A stretch of 64,000 nucleotides of DNA from positions 1 to 64,000 of the forward strand of contig PBSY01000048.1 in NCBI GenBank assembly GCA_002726915.1. The letters run 5' to 3'. The notes beneath the pieces were generated by a model. The model saw nothing but the letters and a program-made list of their open reading frames with translations, made no database searches and had not been told where the DNA came from. The translations under genes and the position numbers were made by a program. The stretch's first letter is position 1, and each line of letters starts with the position of its first letter. This document shows, piece after piece, positions 8,081 to 16,583 of the stretch. Origin of the DNA: Verrucomicrobiales bacterium (GTDB lineage: Bacteria; Verrucomicrobiota; Verrucomicrobiia; Verrucomicrobiales; DEV007).

Positions 8081-9820
8081 ATGGCTGACGACCGCATCAT
8101 CACATTTAACCTCGGCTCCCAGCAGGTGACAGGGGCTGTGTTTTCGAAGACTTCCGGTGGTGGCCTTCGATTGAACAAAGTTGAAAAGAGGGAATTCACT
8201 GGAGACCCGTCCGACGAGGATGCGGCCGCTCAGTGTGCAGCCTCGCTCAAGGAAATTGTCGCTTCACTCAAGGCTCGTGGTGCTAAATCAACCTACGTGG
8301 TGTCCTCTTTTCCCGTTCTGATGAAATTTGCGAGTTTGCCAGCGCTAGATGGCGAGCAGGTGGATCAGATCGTTGAGTTTGAGGCTCAACAGCAGGTGCC
8401 TTACCCAATTAACGAGGTGGTCTGGGGCTACCAGTTAACGGGGGACCCTGACGACATTGAGGTTGAGGTAGTCCTCGCTGCTGTGAAATCGGATGAGTTG
8501 ACCGAAATTGATGAAATGGTTGGAGGTGCCGGCCTCAAGTCACAAGGTGCTGAAGTGGCTCCCGTCGCTCTTTACAACGCTCTGCGATTTAATTATTCCG
8601 ACGTTGAGGGCGTGACACTTCTTGTCGATATTGGAGCTCGCACAACTGACATGATTTTCATGGAGGATGGCAAACTGTTCATCCGGACGGTGAAGATTGG
8701 AGGCTCTGATATTTCTCGATCACTCTCCAAAGAGTTTGGCGTCGATTACGTGGTAGCCGATCACCGCAAAGTGGCTGAAGGATTTGTAGCCCTTGGGGGG
8801 GCTTATGCTGACCATGAAGACCCGGAAATTGCGGCTATTTCCAAAGTAGTTCGTAATTCGCTGACTCGTCTGCATTCTGAAATTATGCGGACGATCAATT
8901 TCTACCGCAGCCAGCAGGGAGGTTCTGCCCCTACACTAATACTGCTCAGCGGAGCTACCTCAGGTCTTCCGTTCATTCGTGAGTTTTTCGCCGAAAAGTT
9001 GGGCCTTCCTGTTGACCACTTCAACGCTTTTCGAAACGTAACAGTGTCGGGATCGGTGGATCAGGATTTTCTTAGCCAAAATTCGCACACTATGGGCGAG
9101 TTGGTTGGGAGTGCCATCAATCAGATGGGTGAAGCTCCCGTGGAAATGGAGTTAATTCCGGAATCAGTCCAGGCCTCGAAAGCTTTGGATAAGCGGAAGC
9201 CGTCTCTAATCTTGGCACTACTCACTGTTGTTGCTCTGTTAGGAGCTCTTGGGTTCTACTTTTCGAAAGCTGCTGCGATCGCTTCTTCCAAGGCGGGGAG
9301 TATCGCTACGAAAGGTGATGATCTTAAAAAATACAATAGCGAGATCGAAGATCTAAAAGATCAAATCGAGAGTATCAACGGGAAGAAAAAGCCTTTCGTT
9401 GAATCGATTCGACATCGTGTCTACTGGGTCCAAGTATTTAACTATCTCGGCGAGAAAATGGATAGTGATGTCATGTTTATGACAATGCTTGAACCTCTTG
9501 CTGACGGGCAGCCAGTCATACCTAATGAAGAGGGAGGGTTGATGGTTGTTGCTGCTGGGACTGAAGCAACAGTCGATTCTTTTGAGATTAAAGGTCTTTG
9601 GAGGGAAAATCCCCGCGGACCGGAGGTAGTCTACGATTACTTCAAGCGTCTAAAGGAAGATTCTGAGTCAGAATCTGGAAATTCACTTTTTGATTTAAAA
9701 GATGTGGATATCGGTGAAGTGGTGAAAGTAACAGCGGGAACATCGGGAGACCGATACGCCTACGATTTCCGGATGGTTTTGCCACTTCCTGAGGCGAATC
9801 AGGTGAAGTTCACCAAGTAA
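8081..9820 (+). CDS. pilM: Amuc_1101-like PilM protein with PilN-like C-terminal half
   Basis: A 579-residue protein with two parts. Residues 1-345 form an actin-like ATPase domain of the PilM/FtsA type; the phosphate-binding strand is visible as LLVDIGARTTDM (180-191) and an adenosine-type motif as LILLSGATSGLPFI (about 286-299). A single membrane span follows at 374-395, then a coiled-coil-like stretch (DDLKKYNSEIEDLKDQIESI) and a periplasmic domain, the topology of PilN. Classical PilM is about 350 residues, so this is a natural PilM-PilN arrangement in one chain. It is 37 bases after the Amuc_1102-like gene and 14 bases before the next. It would form the cytoplasmic and inner-membrane platform of the pilus-like system. 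Confidence 0.9.
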   Translation: MADDRIITFNLGSQQVTGAVFSKTSGGGLRLNKVEKREFTGDPSDEDAAAQCAASLKEIVASLKARGAKSTYVVSSFPVLMKFASLPALDGEQVDQIVEFEAQQQVPYPINEVVWGYQLTGDPDDIEVEVVLAAVKSDELTEIDEMVGGAGLKSQGAEVAPVALYNALRFNYSDVEGVTLLVDIGARTTDMIFMEDGKLFIRTVKIGGSDISRSLSKEFGVDYVVADHRKVAEGFVALGGAYADHEDPEIAAISKVVRNSLTRLHSEIMRTINFYRSQQGGSAPTLILLSGATSGLPFIREFFAEKLGLPVDHFNAFRNVTVSGSVDQDFLSQNSHTMGELVGSAINQMGEAPVEMELIPESVQASKALDKRKPSLILALLTVVALLGALGFYFSKAAAIASSKAGSIATKGDDLKKYNSEIEDLKDQIESINGKKKPFVESIRHRVYWVQVFNYLGEKMDSDVMFMTMLEPLADGQPVIPNEEGGLMVVAAGTEATVDSFEIKGLWRENPRGPEVVYDYFKRLKEDSESESGNSLFDLKDVDIGEVVKVTAGTSGDRYAYDFRMVLPLPEANQVKFTK

Positions 9821-9834
9821 AGTTTCGACAATTA

Positions 9835-10833
9835 ATGAATCATAAAACCTGGTTAGCCGTATTTGGAGTCTTTGCCTTGGTGCTCGTTGGTGGCGCTGGA
9901 TTTTACGCTTTTTCGGGCTATGGAACTTACTCCGACGAAGTCTCAGGATGGGACTCCAGCGTTGGGACCATTGAAAGCCTCGAGCGGAGGGTGCCATACC
10001 CCAACAAGGAGAATGCCGAGGCCTTAAAGGAGGGGGTTAGTAAATATGATGGCGCGGTGCAAGAACTCTATCAGAGTCTGAACTCGTTCCAGCGGCCCCT
10101 AAACACCGGTTTGCAAGGCACTCAGTTTGCTCAGTTGGTGAAAAAGACTGTGCAAGATTTTCGGGAGTTTGCAAAGGTAGGCGGTCTTGAGATCGAGAGC
10201 GCCGAAGAGTTTCAGTTGGGTTTTGATGCCTACGCGGCCTCGATTCCCGCCCCACAACTGGTTCCTGTGCTCGACTACGAACTCGAAGCGATTGACCACC
10301 TCCTCAGAGGGTTGGTAACCTCGAGGGTTGGTTCGCTGCTTTCCTTTGAGCGCGATGCGATTCCCGGTGAACTCGGAGGCGCAGACGACCATGACAGTGG
10401 TGTCGTTCACAAATATCCGGTGAGGTTGCGATTTCAGTCGGACTACAATTCCCTTCAGGCTTTCGTGAATTCGATCGCCAACGATAAGCAGTTTTTCTAC
10501 GTCGTCCGCGTTTTGAAGGTTCAAAATCGAGTGACGGAAGGGCCGATGAAAACCACGGGTGATTCTGTGCTTGGGCAGGGCTATGTCTATGCTGACAATG
10601 GTGAGCCAGTCGCTTTGGAAGATCTCGAATTACTTGGGCTCGGCATTGGCTCCGAAGAGGAAGTAGAAGAAGCCGCTAGAGCAGCAGGGTATATTCCTTC
10701 GCAACAGGACGCTCGAGTTCTTATGGGGCAGGAGGAATTGGAGATCTACATGGTGGTAGATATTGTGCGCTTCGTTGATCCGGAAGAAGCGTCGAATGAG
10801 GAAAAGGCAGACTCCGAAGACAAAAAGCGATAA
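9835..10833 (+). CDS. Amuc_1100-like pilus-like protein (PilO-type)
   Basis: A 332-residue protein with a short cytoplasmic N-terminus, one membrane span at about residues 6-27 (WLAVFGVFALVLVGGAGFYA), a helical coiled-coil stretch, and a C-terminal alpha/beta region. Its topology and the segment YPVRLRFQSDYNSLQAFVN match the PilO-like fold known for Akkermansia Amuc_1100, an envelope protein studied for its effects on the host immune system. It is fourth in an unbroken plus-strand group, 14 bases after pilM and 6 bases before the next gene. No Shine-Dalgarno sequence is evident before the ATG. An alignment part that partners the PilN half of the upstream protein is inferred. Confidence 0.86.
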   Translation: MNHKTWLAVFGVFALVLVGGAGFYAFSGYGTYSDEVSGWDSSVGTIESLERRVPYPNKENAEALKEGVSKYDGAVQELYQSLNSFQRPLNTGLQGTQFAQLVKKTVQDFREFAKVGGLEIESAEEFQLGFDAYAASIPAPQLVPVLDYELEAIDHLLRGLVTSRVGSLLSFERDAIPGELGGADDHDSGVVHKYPVRLRFQSDYNSLQAFVNSIANDKQFFYVVRVLKVQNRVTEGPMKTTGDSVLGQGYVYADNGEPVALEDLELLGLGIGSEEEVEEAARAAGYIPSQQDARVLMGQEELEIYMVVDIVRFVDPEEASNEEKADSEDKKR

Positions 10834-10839
10834 TTACCG

Positions 10840-11808
10840 ATGAATAACAGCCCCTGGGACAAATTTATATTGCTTGGAGCATCCGCCGTCGTGATTGGCC
10901 TCTCGGTTTCTTTCGCGATGAAGGCAAAAGGTTTTGGAGAGACTTTCAAACTGGTTGCAGCCTCGCCAAACAACGAGTTGCCCGAGCCTGATATTGCGAC
11001 CACTGAGATTGCCCGCAATTTTGTGGTGACCGCCAATAAGTGGCAGACTCCTACCAAGGGGGCAGCGCCGAAGCCGGTTCCTCTTTTCGTATCGATCCCG
11101 ATTGTGGAATCTCAGGGCAGGTTAATTGATATGCTCGATCCAAGTGCTCCGAAACTTCGCGAACCGGTGACAAACGCTTGGTTATTGGATAACGGGCTCG
11201 ACTTTCTCAATTCTTCCGTCCTCCAGCAAGATCCCGACGGTGATGGATTCTCCAGCTTGGCAGAATGGGACGCAAAGACTGATCCTGCCGATCCTACGAC
11301 ACACCCACCCTATGCAGACAAGCTGGTGATGCATTCTCGTCAACAGCAGGAGTATAAGTTGCGCTTCGCAGCACGTCCCGATCCTGAGCGTTTCCAGATC
11401 ATGCGCCTTCCATCAGCTAAGTGGCCGCAGCGCGATAATTTCTACCTAAAAGTCGGCGAGACTTCCGAGGACGGGCAATTTCGTCTTGATTCTTTCGAAG
11501 AGAAGAAAGCAATGAACAATGTGGGCATTGAAGCTGATGCGACAGAACTGACCATTACCTTTTTGCCGAAGAATGAGCAGCACACCATCGTTCGAAATCA
11601 AGAATACGGTGTCCCGACCTATTTTGCCGAGCTCGAGTTTCTCCTTGCGCCGGGTAATAAGTTCTATGTGAAAGAACGCGATACCTTCCCATTAGTTCAG
11701 GATCCTGAAACTAAATACCGGGTTACGCAGGTGAACGAAGAATCCGTTATCATCACCTACCAGACTGGAGCAGAACCGGAGCAGACAGTCGAAATTAGGA
11801 AGAAGTAA
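10840..11808 (+). CDS. Amuc_1099-like pilus-like system protein
   Basis: A 322-residue single-span protein: a cytoplasmic start (MNNSPWDKF), a membrane helix at about 9-27 (ILLGASAVVIGLSVSFAM), then a periplasmic region. A calcium-loop-like sequence QDPDGDGFSSLAEWDAKTD lies at about residues 129-147, of the kind found in thrombospondin type 3/dockerin repeats. The rest is beta-rich. Position between the Amuc_1100-like gene and the secretin identifies it as the Amuc_1099 counterpart; it may take the place of PilP by linking the inner-membrane complex to the secretin. Six bases separate it from the preceding gene. Confidence 0.8.
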   Translation: MNNSPWDKFILLGASAVVIGLSVSFAMKAKGFGETFKLVAASPNNELPEPDIATTEIARNFVVTANKWQTPTKGAAPKPVPLFVSIPIVESQGRLIDMLDPSAPKLREPVTNAWLLDNGLDFLNSSVLQQDPDGDGFSSLAEWDAKTDPADPTTHPPYADKLVMHSRQQQEYKLRFAARPDPERFQIMRLPSAKWPQRDNFYLKVGETSEDGQFRLDSFEEKKAMNNVGIEADATELTITFLPKNEQHTIVRNQEYGVPTYFAELEFLLAPGNKFYVKERDTFPLVQDPETKYRVTQVNEESVIITYQTGAEPEQTVEIRKK

Positions 11809-11896
11809 AAGTTGACATTAGAGTAATATTCTGGTTTCCATGTCAGTTCCGCTGGAGTTGGCAATTTTAAGGGAAACGCCTAAGCGACACGATTAT

Positions 11897-14503
11897 ATGA
11901 AGAAGTTAATTGCGAATCCACATTCTGTGTACCGGGTTTGGTTGTGCGCGAGTGCATCCGCCGCAGCGCTTGCTAGCCAAATGGTTGTGGCAGACCCCGT
12001 AGGCGAGGTATCCTCAGTGGCAGAGCGATATGTGATTCAGAAGCAGGAAGAAGTGAGGCAGGCCGACGCAGCTGCGTTGCGGGGCACCCAATTGATGGCT
12101 GACGGCGACTACCAGGGAGCGATTGACCAGTTTCATAACGCCATAGACCTTCTCCCTGATGCTCCTATGACCGAGGAGCGCAGCCGAGCCTACATTTCGC
12201 AGTTTTCCCGAGCCAGCGTCAGTCTTGCCCGTCAGCGTGCTGAAGAGGGAAGGTATCCTGAAGCGATCTACCTAGTGGAAGAGGTTCTCCAGCCAACAAT
12301 AAGCCCCGACAATATCGATGCTAAGCGGCTCTTGGAGCGTCTTAACGACCCAGAGTATTACTCTCCTGCTTTAACTCCTTCGCATCTCGAACGAGTGCGC
12401 CGGGTGAAGTTGGCCCTTCAGACGGCACAGGGATTTCTCGATTTGGGCGATTACGATCGAGCTGACCGCGAATTCAATAAGGTGCTTAATGACGACCCCT
12501 ACAATGAAGCAGCGCGCAGGGGTATGGAAAGCGGCGAGCGTCAACGCCTGAACTATTACGACGCTGCCTACGATCACACCAGGGCGAGAGCTCTTCGCGA
12601 GATTTCGGCTGGCTGGGCTACTCCGGTTCCCGCTTCGGTAGAAAGCGGACGTATTGTCGAAATGCCCACGGATACGAGCACGACGCGTATTCGTCAGATT
12701 GAGGATAAGTTGAAGAACATTTATCTTCCGAGCGTTGAGTTTGCTGATACGCCCCTTCAGGATGCTCTTAACTTTCTCCAGCAGCGAAGTGTCGAGCTTG
12801 ATGCTGCCGAGCCTGACCCTGCACTCAAGGGTATCAACATCGTGCTAGATGCCGATGTAATCAGTGGTGGCGGTGCAGCTGCTCCTGCTGCACCCGCCGG
12901 CGATGGGTTTGGATTTGAGGGGGGAGCGCCTGCTGCTCCTGCCTTTGGTGGTGGTGGCATTTCCGGCACCCGTATCACGCTCCGCCTAAGCAACGTCCCT
13001 CTTGCCGAAGCTCTGCGGTATGCGACTTCTTTGGCTGGCTTGAAATACAAAGTCGAGCCCAACGCTGTCCTTGTGGTGCCGTTGTCCAGACCTGATGCTG
13101 AGCTGTTTGCCAATGTTTACGTGGTTCCTCCAACCTTTCTGTCGACTGATGCTGGCGGAGGTGGTGGCGGCGCTGCTGCTGCGGATCCCTTTGCCGACCC
13201 CGTTGCTCCCTCTGGCCTCTCCGTATCAGCTCGCCCGACCGCGAAGACAGTGCTCGAAAATGCGGGAATCTCTTTCCCCCCCGGAGCTAGCGCTATCTAC
13301 AACAAGACCACCTCTCAGTTGATTGTTCGAAATACTGCTGACCAGATGGAGATGGTAGAAGCCTACATCGATTCCATCACTTCCGGAGTTGAGAAGCAGA
13401 TTTACATCACCTCTCGTTTTGTTGAAATCGCAGAAGAAGACTCCGACGAGCTCGGTTTTGACTGGTTGTTGGGTCCATTCACCCTCAACTCTACTGATCG
13501 AATCTCTGGAAGCGGTGGCACTACGGGATATACCGCGGCAACCGGTCCTCAGGCCAACGACTATAGTTTTGTTGACCCCACTACCGGTATTCCCATCGGT
13601 GGAAATCCTATCACCGCTGGAAACCGTTCCGGGTTCCAAGGGATCGACAGTAATTCAATCGATGCTCTCATCTCCGGTCAGCCAACAGGTGTTTCCCCAG
13701 CGGTTTTTGGAATTGCTGGTATTTTCACTGATCCTCAGTTTCAGGTCGTAATTCGTGCGTTGAGCCAGAAAAAAGGTGTGGACCTCTTGTCGGCGCCATC
13801 CGTGATGGCTCGTAGCGGGCAGCGAGCGAAGATTGAGGTTATACGTGAGTTCATTTACCCGACCGAATATGATCCACCGGAGATTCCTCAGAATTTTGGT
13901 GGAGGAGCAGGTGGTGGGATTAACATTATCAGCACATTTCCTGTGACCCCGGCAACCCCGACGGCGTTTGAGACCCGAAATACCGGTGTTACTCTTGAAG
14001 TTGATCCTGTTCTTGGTGCTGATGAATTCACAATTGACCTTAACTTGGCTCCCGAAGTGGTCGAATTTGACGGATTCATCAACTATGGTAGTCCGATCAC
14101 GACATCAACTGCCAACCCTATTACGGGTGTTGCCGACCGGGTTGTCATCACGGATAACCGCATTGAAATGCCGATCTTTAACACCCGTAAGGTGACAACA
14201 CAGGTCACTATCTGGGATGGGCAAACCGTCGCTCTTGGTGGTTTGATTCGTGAAGACGTTCAGGACGTTGAGGATAAGATCCCTCTTATGGGTGACCTTC
14301 CACTAATTGGCCGGCTTTTCCGCTCCAGTGCCGAGCTTCACTTAAAGAGGAATCTTACGATTTTTGTAAAAGCTGAGCTGATGGATCCTGCGGGCATGCC
14401 AATTAATGGTCGCATTAGCGATGAGGAGTTACCTCAGCCGGTTCCTCGTCCCCCTTTTACAGCACCGAGCACATTTGCTCCGCTGCCATCATACCAGAAG
14501 TAA
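11897..14503 (+). CDS. pilQ: Amuc_1098-like secretin, outer-membrane pilus channel (PilQ-type)
   Basis: An outer-membrane secretin of 868 residues from the ATG at 11897, which begins a signal peptide (MKKLIANPHSVYRVWLCASA, ending near VVADP). An in-frame ATG at 11840 would add 19 residues ahead of it. Order of parts: TPR-like helical repeats in the first 200 residues (ADGDYQGAIDQFHNAIDLLP and a second unit LDLGDYDRADREFNKVLNDD), an N-domain (LPSVEFADTPLQDALNFL) interrupted by Gly/Ala-rich loops, an NolW-type domain, and the C-terminal secretin core with VALGGLIREDVQDVEDKIPL and GDLPLIGRLFRSS, which is diagnostic of secretins. It ends the operon and is followed by a strong terminator. TPR repeats on a secretin are typical of the verrucomicrobial type rather than proteobacterial PilQ. 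Confidence 0.92.
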   Translation: MKKLIANPHSVYRVWLCASASAAALASQMVVADPVGEVSSVAERYVIQKQEEVRQADAAALRGTQLMADGDYQGAIDQFHNAIDLLPDAPMTEERSRAYISQFSRASVSLARQRAEEGRYPEAIYLVEEVLQPTISPDNIDAKRLLERLNDPEYYSPALTPSHLERVRRVKLALQTAQGFLDLGDYDRADREFNKVLNDDPYNEAARRGMESGERQRLNYYDAAYDHTRARALREISAGWATPVPASVESGRIVEMPTDTSTTRIRQIEDKLKNIYLPSVEFADTPLQDALNFLQQRSVELDAAEPDPALKGINIVLDADVISGGGAAAPAAPAGDGFGFEGGAPAAPAFGGGGISGTRITLRLSNVPLAEALRYATSLAGLKYKVEPNAVLVVPLSRPDAELFANVYVVPPTFLSTDAGGGGGGAAAADPFADPVAPSGLSVSARPTAKTVLENAGISFPPGASAIYNKTTSQLIVRNTADQMEMVEAYIDSITSGVEKQIYITSRFVEIAEEDSDELGFDWLLGPFTLNSTDRISGSGGTTGYTAATGPQANDYSFVDPTTGIPIGGNPITAGNRSGFQGIDSNSIDALISGQPTGVSPAVFGIAGIFTDPQFQVVIRALSQKKGVDLLSAPSVMARSGQRAKIEVIREFIYPTEYDPPEIPQNFGGGAGGGINIISTFPVTPATPTAFETRNTGVTLEVDPVLGADEFTIDLNLAPEVVEFDGFINYGSPITTSTANPITGVADRVVITDNRIEMPIFNTRKVTTQVTIWDGQTVALGGLIREDVQDVEDKIPLMGDLPLIGRLFRSSAELHLKRNLTIFVKAELMDPAGMPINGRISDEELPQPVPRPPFTAPSTFAPLPSYQK

Positions 14504-14535
14504 AACAGGCCTTCTGTGTTTGGTAAGTTTTTTTG

Positions 14536-14572
14536 ATGGCGCGTCTTTATCGGACGCGCCATTTTCTTTTTG
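14536..14572 (+). terminator. rho-independent terminator after pilus-like operon
   Basis: A perfect 10-base-pair stem, ATGGCGCGTC and GACGCGCCAT, with a 7-base loop (14536-14562), is followed by TTTCTTTT. It closes the secretin gene 32 bases after its stop. The coaE ATG is only 13 bases beyond the T tract. Confidence 0.88.
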
Positions 14573-14584
14573 GGAAAACTAAAA

Positions 14585-15196
14585 ATGTTCGTGATCGGAA
14601 TAACGGGTGGCGTGGCATGCGGCAAATCCACCGTTTGCCGGAAACTCGAGGAAAGACTTCCTAAAGAGCGCGTCAGCTCATTTGATTCGGATGCAGCGGT
14701 TAGGGAGTTGATGAGACGTGACGATGTATTGGAAGCAATAAAAGGGATGGATGAAGTTTCGGCGGAACTTTTCAACGAGGGTAGCTTGTTGAAGGATAAG
14801 TTACGAAAACGGGTATTTGATAATTCTGATTTTCGTGAGAAGGTTGAGTCGCTACTGCATCCGCTGGTTCTTGATCTAGCCAGCCAGTTTTGCGAGAACA
14901 ACCGTATTCTCGCAAAGATGGTGCTGATGGAGATTCCCTTGTTATATGAAGTGGACTTTCCTTTAGATATTGATCTTGAAGTAGTGGTGGCCGCCAACAG
15001 GGGAACCCAGCTGGCCAGGTTACAAAATGAAAGGTGTTTGGATTGCGAACTGGCCGAAAAGGTGATCGCGTCACAACTACCTATTAAAGAAAAAATAGAT
15101 CGAGGCGATATTCTCGTATGGAACGATGGAAACGAGGACGCGCTTGATGAACAAATCAGGCATTTGGTAACTCGCTGCCTCCCAATTTTTAAATAA
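14585..15196 (+). CDS. coaE: dephospho-CoA kinase
   Basis: A 203-residue dephospho-CoA kinase, the last step of coenzyme A synthesis (phosphorylation of dephospho-CoA at the 3' hydroxyl). The P-loop is GGVACGKST (about 8-16), followed by the FDSDAAVREL segment that is the family's DxD acceptor region and LLHPLVLDL. The ATG at 14585 puts the P-loop at the usual place; a TTG at 14570 inside the terminator T tract is unlikely. The stop at 15194-15196 is immediately followed by the rho start, so coaE and rho are co-transcribed. Because a terminator lies just upstream, its expression needs read-through or a promoter inside the secretin gene. Confidence 0.94.
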   Translation: MFVIGITGGVACGKSTVCRKLEERLPKERVSSFDSDAAVRELMRRDDVLEAIKGMDEVSAELFNEGSLLKDKLRKRVFDNSDFREKVESLLHPLVLDLASQFCENNRILAKMVLMEIPLLYEVDFPLDIDLEVVVAANRGTQLARLQNERCLDCELAEKVIASQLPIKEKIDRGDILVWNDGNEDALDEQIRHLVTRCLPIFK

Positions 15197-16567
15197 ATGA
15201 CAGACAAAGCAACTACTGCAGAGGAAAGAGCTGAGAAAGGCGTTACCGAAGAGGACACGCCAGCGATTGAGTTACCCGACTCTGTGGATGTTAACAAATT
15301 TCAGCAGCGCTCACTTAATGATCTGCATGCCGCAGCCCAGGATGTAGGCCTTCGTGTGGCGGGCGTTCGTTCAAAACACCAGCTGGTATTCGAAATACTC
15401 AAATACTACGGCGAACATAACGTAGAGATGTTTGCCGAGGGTTTTCTCGATTTTTCCGGTGATAGTTTTGGTTTCCTGCGTTGGCCTGCGTTTAGTTTTG
15501 CTTCAAATGCCGATGACATTTACGTGCCGGCTGCCCTCATTAAGAAGCTCGATCTAGCTGTCGGCCAGCGCTTGAAATGTCGAGTTCGCTCTCCAAGAGA
15601 CCGTGAGAAGTTTCTATCAGTAGAAGAGGTTCTTGAGGTCGAGGGGGTTGAAGCAATCTCGTGGGAAGATCCGACTGGATTTGATCATCTCACCGCCTTG
15701 TTTCCTGCTGAGCGCCTTATTCTTGAATCGCCTGATGTAGCCGCTCCTTCGCCTCGGGTGATCGATCTTGTTTCTCCGCTCGGCAAGGGTCAGAGGGGAT
15801 TGATTGTTGCCCCCCCGCGAGGAGGTAAAACCATTCTGCTCAAGAATATTGCGCTATCGATTTCTAAAAACAGTCCCGAGGTTGAGTTAATCGTGTTGTT
15901 GCTCGATGAGCGGCCTGAAGAGGTAACAGACTTTAAGGAGACTGTTAACGCCTCGGTCTACAGCTCTACATTTGATGAGTCAGCGAAGCGACATATTCAA
16001 GTCTCTGACATGGTTCTCAACCGAGCAAAGCGGTTGGTTGAGACGGGCAAGGATGTCGTGGTGCTTCTTGATAGCCTGACGCGTCTAGCCAGAGCTCACA
16101 ATGCCGCTAACCAGTCTGGAGGAGGAGGTGGCCGCAAGGGGCGTGGTGGCGGTGGCCCTATTGGTAGTGGTGGTATTTCTCCCAAAGCCCTCGAACGCTC
16201 ACGGAGGTTTTTTGGTGCCGCGCGTAATGTAGAAGAGGGAGGAAGTCTTACCATTCTTGCGACTTGCTTGATTGAAACAGATAGCCGAATGGATGATGTG
16301 ATTTTTGAGGAATTTAAAGGGACTGGTAACATGGAGATCGTGCTGGATCGCGAGATGGCTGAGTCACGGATCTTCCCCGCAATTCACCTCTTGAAGAGTG
16401 GAACTCGTAAGGATGACCTTCTGTATCACCCTGAGGAATATCAGCGTATCAGCAGCCTGCGAAAACAGATGGTCCAGCGGCCGGCTCCCGAGGCTATGGA
16501 GGTGCTCCTTAAGTTAATTCAGGCGACAAATTCCAATGCAGAACTGCTTCTGCGTGGCATCCAGTAA
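15197..16567 (+). CDS. rho: transcription termination factor Rho
   Basis: Rho RNA helicase, 456 residues. N-terminal domain with an RNA-binding cold-shock fold ([16 protein letters not shown], about 85-100), Walker A APPRGGKT (205-212), Walker B VVVLLDS (287-293), and C-terminal FKGTGNMEI for the R-loop and arginine region. Between Walker B and [14 protein letters not shown], where E. coli Rho has about 21 residues that include the Q loop, this protein has about 32 with a Gly-rich run at 307-326 ([17 protein letters not shown]). The ATG is directly after the coaE stop and has no evident Shine-Dalgarno sequence. Confidence 0.97.
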   Translation: MTDKATTAEERAEKGVTEEDTPAIELPDSVDVNKFQQRSLNDLHAAAQDVGLRVAGVRSKHQLVFEILKYYGEHNVEMFAEGFLDFSGDSFGFLRWPAFSFASNADDIYVPAALIKKLDLAVGQRLKCRVRSPRDREKFLSVEEVLEVEGVEAISWEDPTGFDHLTALFPAERLILESPDVAAPSPRVIDLVSPLGKGQRGLIVAPPRGGKTILLKNIALSISKNSPEVELIVLLLDERPEEVTDFKETVNASVYSSTFDESAKRHIQVSDMVLNRAKRLVETGKDVVVLLDSLTRLARAHNAANQSGGGGGRKGRGGGGPIGSGGISPKALERSRRFFGAARNVEEGGSLTILATCLIETDSRMDDVIFEEFKGTGNMEIVLDREMAESRIFPAIHLLKSGTRKDDLLYHPEEYQRISSLRKQMVQRPAPEAMEVLLKLIQATNSNAELLLRGIQ

Positions 16568-16583
16568 GTCGGAGGCTTTCTCT

